Below, piece by piece: positions 57,725-64,000 of a DNA stretch of 64,000 nucleotides. The position numbers were made by a program, and so were the translations under genes. Positions within the stretch are counted from its first letter, which is position 1. Every line of letters begins with the position of its first letter. The notes under the pieces were generated by a model that ran no database searches, had not been told where the DNA came from, and saw only the letters and a program-made list of their open reading frames with translations. Source of the stretch: Pseudomonas sp. DY-1 (GTDB lineage Bacteria > Pseudomonadota > Gammaproteobacteria > Pseudomonadales > Pseudomonadaceae); NCBI RefSeq assembly GCF_003626975.1, contig NZ_CP032616.1, forward strand, positions 3,844,001 through 3,908,000. Direction: 5' to 3'.

Positions 57725-58801
57725 ATGGACCTGACCTGTTTCTCTCGCGATTACGCGGAGGCCCGCGAAAAATTCCTCGAAATCTGCCACCAGCGCCGCC
57801 TCACCGTGGAATCCCATAACCACCCGATGCAGGGTCGCGACAATGAGCAACTTGCACTGGATGTGGCCTTCAGTGGCCCGCGCGACGCCACCAACCTGCT
57901 GGTGATCAGCAGCGGCTGTCACGGCGTCGAGGGATTCTGCGGCTCGGCGATCCAGATCGACCGTCTGCGCGACGGAGACTGGAACGAGCGCTGCCGGCGC
58001 GACAACCTCGCCGTGCTTTACCTACACGCACTCAATCCCTACGGCTTCTCCTGGTTGCGGCGGGTGAACGAAGACAACGTCGACCTGAATCGCAACTTCG
58101 TCGACTTCGGCCAACCGCTGGCGGACAACCCCGATTACCGGGCGGTGGCCCCCTGGCTGATGCGGCCGGGGCTGCTGAGCGACTTGCGTCTGGTGGGCTA
58201 TGCACTGCGTCATGGCAGGAAAAGCCTGCAGGCCGCTATTTCACGGGGCCAGCACAGTGACCCGCATGGCCTGTTCTTCGCCGGCGCCCGCCCAACCTGG
58301 AGCAACCTGACCCTGCGCCGGGTACTGCGCGAACACGCTCGCCAGTGCCGGCGTATCGCCTGGATCGACGTGCATACCGGGCTCGGACCACAGGGCGTCG
58401 GCGAGCGCATCTACAAAGGCCGCCAGCGTGCCGAAGACATCGCCCGCGCACGCCATTGGTGGGGCGAGCAAGTCACCAACAGCGCCGAAGGCAACTCGGT
58501 GTCGGCCCGACTCAACGGCACGCTCGACCAGATGGTGATGAGCGAATGCGCCCAGGCCCAGTACAACGGCCTGACCTTGGAATACGGCACGCTGCCCGGA
58601 CGCAAGGTCCTCTCCGCACTACGTGCCGAGCAGTGGCTGCAAAACCACCCGAATACCGCTCCGGCGGTCCACCAGCGCATCAAGGAGCGCCTGCGCGGTG
58701 CGTTCTATCCGCAGCGGGACGGTTGGAAGCGCGAGGTGCTCGACCAGGCGCGCGAAGTGCTCGACCAGGCCCTGGCCGGGCTGGCCAGCCCCCTGGGTTG
58801 A
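57725..58801 (+). CDS. DUF2817 zinc-carboxypeptidase-like protein
   Basis: 358 residues from ATG 57725 (MDLTCFSRDYAEAREKFLE); a longer in-frame start adds a proline-rich leader with no ribosome site. The M14-like zinc ligands are visible in ISSGCHGVEGFCGSAIQ (His and Glu) and in AWIDVHTGLGPQG. HALNPYGFSWLRRVNEDNVDLNRNF and EYGTLPG complete the family pattern. It lies 144 bp after the CapA-like gene on the same strand. Two hydrolases of amide type in one cluster suggest stepwise breakdown of an unusual peptide. There is no export signal. Confidence 0.85.
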   Translation: MDLTCFSRDYAEAREKFLEICHQRRLTVESHNHPMQGRDNEQLALDVAFSGPRDATNLLVISSGCHGVEGFCGSAIQIDRLRDGDWNERCRRDNLAVLYLHALNPYGFSWLRRVNEDNVDLNRNFVDFGQPLADNPDYRAVAPWLMRPGLLSDLRLVGYALRHGRKSLQAAISRGQHSDPHGLFFAGARPTWSNLTLRRVLREHARQCRRIAWIDVHTGLGPQGVGERIYKGRQRAEDIARARHWWGEQVTNSAEGNSVSARLNGTLDQMVMSECAQAQYNGLTLEYGTLPGRKVLSALRAEQWLQNHPNTAPAVHQRIKERLRGAFYPQRDGWKREVLDQAREVLDQALAGLASPLG

Positions 58802-58913
58802 TGGCGACTGTAGCCGCCTTCGTGATCGCCCCAGTGGCGAAGGCGGTCACAGCTTCGGCGCATTGACCTTCGACTTACTACCCATCGCGCTTGCGGCCAC
58901 GTAATCTGGCCAC

Positions 58914-59675
58914 ATGCTAGTACTTCGCATAGTCCTTCTCACCCTGCTCGCATGTCTCGGCTCAGCCGCCCTGGCCGAGCCCCTGCGCATTGTCAGCGAA
59001 CCCTGGGCGCCCTACATATTCGAAGAAGAAGGCCAACTCCGTGGCCTGGATTACGAGGCCAGCGCCATCGTTTTCCAACGCATGGGCATCGAGGTCCAGT
59101 GGAGTCTGATGCCCTGGAAGCGCTGCCTGATGGAATTGGAAAACGGTCAGGCCGACGCGGTGCTGGACATCTTTCGCAATCAGGAACGCGAGTCGCAGAT
59201 GGTCTTCCCCGCAGAACCGCTGTCGGAAGTGGAGTTCGTGCTGTTCTATGCGCGGCAACGACCCTACCCGTTCCAGCGCCTGGCCGATCTTCGGGGCCTG
59301 AAGATAGGTGTTTCCCCCGGTTACTGGTACGCCGACCAGGCTTTTCGTACCTCGCCACTGTTCACCCGCGAACCGGCGCCGACCCACGAGGCCAATCTCG
59401 GCAAGCTGGTGCGCGATCGGGTCGATCTCGTGGTCAACGACCGCCGCGCCGGCCTATACCTCGTCCACCAGATGGGCCTGGAAACGCAGATCGCCAGTCA
59501 TCCCAGGGCGATCAGCCGCGACCGCTTGTACCTCGCTTTCCGCCGTCAATCGCAACTGGAAAGCCTGGCCGCGCCCTTCGGCGAAGCACTCAGGCGTTTC
59601 AAGCAGGAACCGGCGTACGCACAGCTCGTGGCCCGTTACCGCGAACCGGGCCAGGAAATCTCCAGCAACCGTTGA
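58914..59675 (+). CDS. Orphan periplasmic family-3 solute-binding protein
   Basis: SBP_bac_3 fold of 253 residues with signal peptide MLVLRIVLLTLLACLGSAAL ending near LAEPL. LRIVSEPWAPYIFEEEGQLR, then GLDYEASAIVFQRMGIEVQW, are family-typical. WKRCLMELENGQADAVLDIFR follows. It is 112 bp after DUF2817 on the same strand and could be the periplasmic sensor of that cluster, or independent. No ABC genes are adjacent. Confidence 0.82.
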   Translation: MLVLRIVLLTLLACLGSAALAEPLRIVSEPWAPYIFEEEGQLRGLDYEASAIVFQRMGIEVQWSLMPWKRCLMELENGQADAVLDIFRNQERESQMVFPAEPLSEVEFVLFYARQRPYPFQRLADLRGLKIGVSPGYWYADQAFRTSPLFTREPAPTHEANLGKLVRDRVDLVVNDRRAGLYLVHQMGLETQIASHPRAISRDRLYLAFRRQSQLESLAAPFGEALRRFKQEPAYAQLVARYREPGQEISSNR

Positions 59676-59856
59676 GCGCCGCGATGGCTGTACATTCTCG
59701 AGGAGCTGTTATACTCGGCGCTCCGTCAGGCATACGCCCGGATGCTGAGCCACCCTAGAGCCAGCAGGACCGGTCGGGATCGCGAGCCATCGCTGCGATT
59801 CGAGCCAGACAAGATCACCCTTTCGGGCCAGCCCCTAGAACTACACAGGATCTCCC

Positions 59857-61830
59857 ATGTCCTTTGCTTCCCTCGGTCTCTCCGAGGCATTGGTCGGCGC
59901 TGTCGAAGCCGCCGGCTACGCCCAGCCCACCCCCGTGCAACAGCGGGCGATTCCCGCCGTGTTGCAAGGTCGCGACCTGATGGTCGCGGCCCAGACTGGC
60001 ACCGGCAAGACTGCCGGTTTCGCGCTGCCGATTCTCGAGCGCCTGTTCCCCAACGGTCACCCAGACAAATCCCAGCGGCACGGCCCGCGCCAGACGCGTG
60101 TACTGGTCCTGACCCCAACCCGCGAACTCGCGGCCCAGGTCCATGACAGCTTCAAGCTCTATGCCCGTGACCTGCATCTGGTCAGCACCTGCATCTTCGG
60201 CGGCGTCGGCATGAATCCGCAGATCCAGGCCGTTTCCAAGGGCGTGGACATCCTGGTGGCCTGCCCCGGCCGCCTGCTCGACCTGGTTGGCCAGGGCGCC
60301 GTCGACCTCTCCCATGTGGAGATCCTGGTGCTCGACGAAGCCGACCGGATGCTCGACATGGGCTTCATTCACGATGTGAAGAAAGTCCTCGCCAGGCTGC
60401 CGTCCAAGCGCCAGAACCTGCTGTTCTCGGCGACCTTCTCGAAAGACATCGTCGACCTCGCCAACAAGCTGCTACACGATCCCGAACGCATTGAAGTGAC
60501 GCCGCCGAATACCACGGTGGAGCGCATCGAGCAGCGCGTGTTCCACCTGCCAGCCGGCCACAAGCGCGCCTTGCTGGCGCACCTGATCACGGTCGGTGCC
60601 TGGGAACAGGTGCTGGTCTTCACCCGCACCAAGCACGGCGCCAACCGCCTGGCCGAGTACCTGACCAAGCACGGTCTGCCCGCCGCGGCGATCCACGGCA
60701 ACAAGAGCCAGAACGCTCGCACCAAGGCCCTTGCAGACTTCAAGGCCAACGACGTGCGTATCCTGGTGGCGACCGATATCGCTGCCCGCGGCCTGGACAT
60801 CGACCAACTGCCCCATGTGGTCAACTTCGAACTGCCCAACGTCGAGGAAGACTATGTGCACCGCATCGGCCGTACCGGCCGTGCCGGCCGCAGTGGTGAA
60901 GCCATCTCCCTGGTTGCCCCGGACGAAGACAAGCTGCTCAAGGCCATCGAGCGCCTGACCAAGCAGAAGATCCCGGCCGGCGATACCCAGGGCTTTGACC
61001 CAGCGACTGTCGAAGCCGAACGCCCCGAAGCCCGGGCGCCGCGCCCCGAGCGCCAGCCGCGCGCCGACAAGCCCAAGCGCGAAGGCAAGCCGCAGCAAGC
61101 GTCCCAGGGTCCCAGTGAGGCCAAGGAAGCTGGCGACGACTCCGAAGCCAAGCCGCGCAAGAGCCGCAACCGCCGCAGGGGCAAAGGCAAAAGCCAGGAA
61201 CAGCAGGGCCAGGGCCAGGAGCAGAAGGCCGCAGCCCCGCAGCAACAACCCAAACAGGCACGTCCGCAACGCCCGCCGCAGCCGGCGGCTGATCGTGACC
61301 CTGAAGAATTCCTCGACGACGACGTGGACAACTTCGGCAATCGCGCCGACTACGTCAGCCCCTACCCGCCCAAAGGCCAGAACCAGGGTCGCAATCAGCG
61401 CCGTGGCGGCCAGGGCCAGGCTCAAGGCCAAAAACAGGGTCAGAAGCAGGGCCAGGGCCAGGGACAAGCCCAGGGCCGCAGCGGCCAGGGGCGTGGGCAA
61501 GGCCAGGGTGAGAACCAGGGCCGGCGCCAAGGAGGTGGTGGTCAGGGCAGCGGCCAGAAGCAACAAGGCCAGAAGCAAGGCCAGCAGCGTCAGGGCAAGC
61601 CCGCCAACAAGACTCGCGGCAACGGCCAGCGCCGTGGTGAAGATCAACTGGTATCCCGTGGTCGCGACGAGCCAGCGGTTCAGGATCCTCGCGCCAACAA
61701 ACCGGCTCCGAAGATCATCATGAAAGAGTCCCGCGCCGACCGTTTCCCAACGCCGGAGCAGTTGGACGAGCTGCAGCAGAGCAACCGCCCGCGCGGTGAG
61801 AAACCAGCATTGCTGACCCGCAATCGCTGA
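59857..61830 (+). CDS. rhlE: DEAD-box RNA helicase RhlE
   Basis: RNA helicase of 657 residues. Core motifs: Walker [48 protein letters not shown] and [11 protein letters not shown], all within the first 380 or so residues. The remaining 270 residues are a highly repetitive, basic Gln/Gly/Arg-rich tail with runs such as GQGQ and QGQKQGQ, probably disordered RNA-binding sequence. Pseudomonas RhlE proteins act in ribosome assembly, RNA decay and cold growth. It starts at ATG 59857. A terminator follows. Confidence 0.95.
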   Translation: MSFASLGLSEALVGAVEAAGYAQPTPVQQRAIPAVLQGRDLMVAAQTGTGKTAGFALPILERLFPNGHPDKSQRHGPRQTRVLVLTPTRELAAQVHDSFKLYARDLHLVSTCIFGGVGMNPQIQAVSKGVDILVACPGRLLDLVGQGAVDLSHVEILVLDEADRMLDMGFIHDVKKVLARLPSKRQNLLFSATFSKDIVDLANKLLHDPERIEVTPPNTTVERIEQRVFHLPAGHKRALLAHLITVGAWEQVLVFTRTKHGANRLAEYLTKHGLPAAAIHGNKSQNARTKALADFKANDVRILVATDIAARGLDIDQLPHVVNFELPNVEEDYVHRIGRTGRAGRSGEAISLVAPDEDKLLKAIERLTKQKIPAGDTQGFDPATVEAERPEARAPRPERQPRADKPKREGKPQQASQGPSEAKEAGDDSEAKPRKSRNRRRGKGKSQEQQGQGQEQKAAAPQQQPKQARPQRPPQPAADRDPEEFLDDDVDNFGNRADYVSPYPPKGQNQGRNQRRGGQGQAQGQKQGQKQGQGQGQAQGRSGQGRGQGQGENQGRRQGGGGQGSGQKQQGQKQGQQRQGKPANKTRGNGQRRGEDQLVSRGRDEPAVQDPRANKPAPKIIMKESRADRFPTPEQLDELQQSNRPRGEKPALLTRNR

Positions 61831-61846
61831 GTCCCTCCTGCTCATG

Positions 61847-61877
61847 AAAACGCCGGCCCAGTGCCGGCGTTTTCGTT
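61847..61877 (+). terminator. Terminator of rhlE
   Basis: AAAACGCCGGC (61847-61857) pairs with GCCGGCGTTTT (61863-61873), followed by CGTTT. It is a perfect 11 bp stem with a 5-base loop. Confidence 0.92.
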
Positions 61878-61904
61878 TCCGGGGGTTCGTGCATTTTCGG
61901 CAGG

Positions 61905-62000
61905 AGGGGTTTCAACCGCAATGCAGGTCAAAGGCCTGCCTGCACGAATCGGCGGAGCTGCCTCACGTCGATTTCGCGGATGATTTCGCTCCCACAACGC
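61905..62000. repeat. Degenerate REP doublet downstream of rhlE
   Basis: GGGGTTTCAACCGCAATGCAG (61904-61924; quoted core GTTTCAACCGCAATG) faces CGGATGATTTCGCTCCCAC (61977-61995), the same opposed arrangement seen in other intergenic gaps. Confidence 0.5.
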
Positions 62001-62043
62001 CGGGTATCCGAACGCCCGCACGTCCCATGGTGAGCCGGACAGC

Positions 62044-62070
62044 AAAACGCCGGCTGTGAGCCGGCGTCCT
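62044..62070 (-). terminator. Terminator of yceI
   Basis: AAAACGCCGGC (62044-62054) and GCCGGCGT (62060-62067) form a stem. On the minus strand it ends in TTTTG, 24 bases after the yceI stop. Confidence 0.8.
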
Positions 62071-62090
62071 GATACTGCGGGAAAGCGAGC

Positions 62091-62666
62091 TTAGGAACGC
62101 ACACCCTCGAAGGAGATGATCAGCTCGGCTTCCTGGGAGGCCGGGCCGAGGTCCTTCTGGATGGCGAAGTCCTTCAGCTTGATCGTGGTGGTGCCTTCGA
62201 AACCGGCACGGTAGCCGCCCCACGGATCGTCGCCCTGGCCAACGAACTTGGCCTTGATCACGACGGGCTTGGTCACGCCGTTCAGGGTCAGGTTGCCGGT
62301 CACGTCGGCAGTGCCCTGGCCGGTGGACTTGACCGAGGTCGACTCGAAGGTGGCGGTGGGGTTCTTGCTAACGTTCAGGAAGTCGCCGCTCTTGATGTGC
62401 TTGTCACGCTCGGCGTGGTTGGTATCAACGCTGGCGGTCTTCAGGGTGACCTTGATCTTGCTGGCCTCGGGGTTCTTCTCATCGAAGCTGAAGGTGCCGT
62501 CGAAATCCTTGAAGGTCCCGTAGATGTAGCTGTAGCCCAGGTGGCCGATCTTGAAGTTGACGAAGGCGTGCTGGCCTTCCTTGTCGATCACGTAGTCGGC
62601 GGCCATGGCCTGGCCAGCGAACAGTGCGGCACCGAGGGTCAGGGCAGCGAAGGTTTTCTTCAGCAT
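62091..62666 (-). CDS. yceI: YceI family periplasmic protein
   Basis: Lipocalin-like protein of 191 residues that binds a long lipid or isoprenoid chain. Signal peptide [21 protein letters not shown] is cleaved before AADYV; the motif is quoted only to its first 20 residues. The mature start [21 protein letters not shown] is typical. The next gene (cytochrome b561) ends 31 bp upstream on the same strand, the usual YceI/b561 pairing, which suggests a quinone-linked role. A P. aeruginosa relative (PA0423) has been described as a secreted protease; I see no protease motif. Confidence 0.93.
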   Translation of the reverse strand: MLKKTFAALTLGAALFAGQAMAADYVIDKEGQHAFVNFKIGHLGYSYIYGTFKDFDGTFSFDEKNPEASKIKVTLKTASVDTNHAERDKHIKSGDFLNVSKNPTATFESTSVKSTGQGTADVTGNLTLNGVTKPVVIKAKFVGQGDDPWGGYRAGFEGTTTIKLKDFAIQKDLGPASQEAELIISFEGVRS

Positions 62667-62697
62667 CGGTGAATCTCCTTGTTGAAAGGTTGCAGCA

Positions 62698-63252
62698 TTA
62701 TTTGGCGGCGCGTCCGAGCATGCGGGTCAGGGTCGCGTCGCGGTCGATGAAATGGTGCTTGAGAGCGGCCAGGGCGTGTATACCGGCGAAAATCAGCAGG
62801 CCCCAGGCAAGGTATTCGTGGATGGCGCCGGCGACATCTTCCTGGTCAGGAATGGCGGTGAGGGTGGCGGGCACTTCGAACAGGCCGAACACGGCAATGC
62901 CACGGCCCTCGGCGGTGGAAATCAGGTAACCGGAAATCATCAGGGCGAAGAGGCCGACGTAGAGCACCAGGTGACCGACCTTGGAGCCCAGGCGGGTCAT
63001 CGGGCCATGGTTGGGCAGTGCCGGCGGCGGCGGGCTGATGAAGCGCCAGGCCAGGCGCGCAACCATCACCAGGAACAGCAGGATGCCGATGCCCTTGTGG
63101 ATATCAGGAGCGGTCTTGTACCAGCTGCTGTAGTAGTTCAGACCGACCATCCACAGGCCCAGGGCGAACAGACCGACGAAGACGATGGCCACACCCCAAT
63201 GCAGAAGAACACTGACCAGGCCGAAGCGGGACGGAGAGTTACGCCATTGCAT
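62698..63252 (-). CDS. Cytochrome b561
   Basis: Inner-membrane di-heme cytochrome of 184 residues with four hydrophobic segments. ATG 63252 ([11 protein letters not shown]) is chosen because AAGGA precedes it by 9 bases. Conserved histidines lie in [36 protein letters not shown] and [11 protein letters not shown], the usual heme ligands of the CybB family. It moves electrons from quinol, perhaps to or from YceI-bound substrate. It is paired with yceI. Confidence 0.92.
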   Translation of the reverse strand: MQWRNSPSRFGLVSVLLHWGVAIVFVGLFALGLWMVGLNYYSSWYKTAPDIHKGIGILLFLVMVARLAWRFISPPPPALPNHGPMTRLGSKVGHLVLYVGLFALMISGYLISTAEGRGIAVFGLFEVPATLTAIPDQEDVAGAIHEYLAWGLLIFAGIHALAALKHHFIDRDATLTRMLGRAAK

Positions 63253-63486
63253 GAAATGAATCCTTGGAAACACAGGCTGGGTGAACGCGACTGATAAAGC
63301 CTAGCGGCTAATCTATCGAATTAAAGCGGAAAATTTCGCTTTGAAATATCGAGCAATACGATCATTTATAACGAATGGATCTTTGCAGGATTTTGTCGAA
63401 GGAACTGACTGAAAGTTCGTCAGCCGCTGCCGAAAGGCGCGGCGGAGGGGACCGGCGGCGGAAAGACCCGCCGCCAGAGGTGCAAC

Positions 63487-64000
63487 TCAGTTGAACAGGC
63501 GGGAGAAGAAGCCCTTCTTCTCTGCCGTGGCAGCCGCCTTGGGCGTCGCTACAGGCTTGGCTTCGGCCACGGTTTCGACCGGACCCACGGCCTTGCCGGC
63601 CTTGAGGTCGGCCACCTGGGTGGCGGCGCGCTGGCCGCTGCGCAGGGCCCCTTCTAGGGTCCCTGGATACAGCGCATCGGTATGCTCGCCAGCAAATACC
63701 ACGCGCCCCAGAGGCTGCTCCCACATGCGCCAGTAGAGGCTGATTTCGCCCGGCCCATAGGCCAGGTAGGCGCCACCGGCCAACGCATCCTTGCCGTAAC
63801 GACGCAGTTCGAAGCCCTTGAACTGTTCGCGGGCGCCTGGGAAATGCTTGTCGAAGCGGATCAGCACCTGATCGACCATCTGCCGGTCGCCGAAAGCCTG
63901 CATCAGGCGGGCGTTGTCGCCGGACAGGTTGATCAGCAGGTTGGCGCCGCCCTTCAGGGCCGGCTCGACCCAGAGCATACCCAGCCCCTGGTCGCTATAG
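63487..64000 (-). CDS. FAD-dependent amine oxidase (C-terminal part, runs off the window)
   Basis: Only the last 170 or so residues are in the window; the gene enters from the right edge. The segment VVFAGEHTDALYPGTLEGAL followed by RSGQRAA is the FAD-binding C-terminal motif of monoamine oxidases. A short Ala/Lys-rich linker and the basic end KKGFFSRLFN follow, probably a membrane or partner anchor. In other Pseudomonas an amine oxidase lies at this position after cytochrome b561. Substrate unknown. Confidence 0.85.
   Translation of the reverse strand, partial: YSDQGLGMLWVEPALKGGANLLINLSGDNARLMQAFGDRQMVDQVLIRFDKHFPGAREQFKGFELRRYGKDALAGGAYLAYGPGEISLYWRMWEQPLGRVVFAGEHTDALYPGTLEGALRSGQRAATQVADLKAGKAVGPVETVAEAKPVATPKAAATAEKKGFFSRLFN

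Noticed and set aside
61370..61640. Tandem repeat or CRISPR-like array
   Set aside because: The repeats are coding low-complexity Gln/Gly codons inside rhlE, without spacers of fixed length.
61846..62091. Lost mexAB-oprM locus between rhlE and yceI
   Set aside because: In P. aeruginosa the efflux genes lie here, but their absence matches what I recall of other Pseudomonas, so it is probably not a deletion.

Overview
The window is a stretch of gammaproteobacterial chromosome with high G+C content and strong third-position G/C bias. Gene content and order point to Pseudomonas sensu lato, outside the P. aeruginosa core. The bet/cbc choline-betaine locus lies beside sdaB. The fba-pgk-epd-tktA block is followed by an ArsR/methyltransferase gene, metK and ligB, then ahcY, metF, rhlE, yceI and cytochrome b561. 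As I remember it, this is close to the P. putida arrangement. Short palindromic REP elements with a GCGAATTCATTCGC-like core are scattered between genes, and one RAYT transposase gene is present. I saw no tRNA, rRNA, CRISPR array, complete insertion sequence or prophage.

Layout. (1) 0.4-14.4 kb: quaternary-amine metabolism. It holds sdaB, an ABC transporter (ATPase plus permease) with three different periplasmic binding proteins, two betI paralogues each with its own palindromic operator on a promoter, a BCCT choline transporter, and betB-betA. (2) 14.5-24.4 kb: mixed genes: an orphan TorT-like sensor, an MFS pump, dbpA, YccS, a REP-flanked RAYT gene, and a MocR regulator divergent from a DUF1127 protein. 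(3) 24.4-31.6 kb: a chemoreceptor, two of the window's four orphan family-3 binding proteins and an HDOD protein, then a YgjP-type metalloprotein, a PL7 alginate lyase and a lipoprotein. (4) 31.7-38.0 kb: central carbon metabolism (fba, pgk, epd, tktA) with small lipoproteins including MliC. (5) 38.1-48.7 kb: a TDT transporter with divergent LysR, then the SAM cycle (ArsR/methyltransferase, metK, ahcY behind an SAH riboswitch, metF) with ligB, a cytochrome c' lipoprotein, MAPEG, a thioesterase and a 35-residue small protein between. (6) 48.8-59.7 kb: an accessory region with a DUF1302/DUF1329 outer-membrane pair and a LysR-M20-MFS-CapA-DUF2817 cluster. (7) 59.8-64 kb: rhlE, yceI, cytochrome b561 and a truncated amine oxidase gene.

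The genes form a metabolic theme. Choline is imported and oxidised to glycine betaine by BetA and BetB. Betaine demethylation (genes outside the window) yields glycine and serine, which SdaB deaminates to pyruvate. Methyl groups pass through the SAM/SAH cycle of metK, ahcY and metF. Two SAH-linked controls appear within 6 kb: the riboswitch on ahcY and a probable SAH/SAM-responsive ArsR protein upstream of metK with a perfect 12-2-12 palindrome at its promoter. The best candidates for something undescribed are the paired BetI paralogues with near-identical operators, the three-binding-protein transporter, and the M20-MFS-CapA-DUF2817 cluster.
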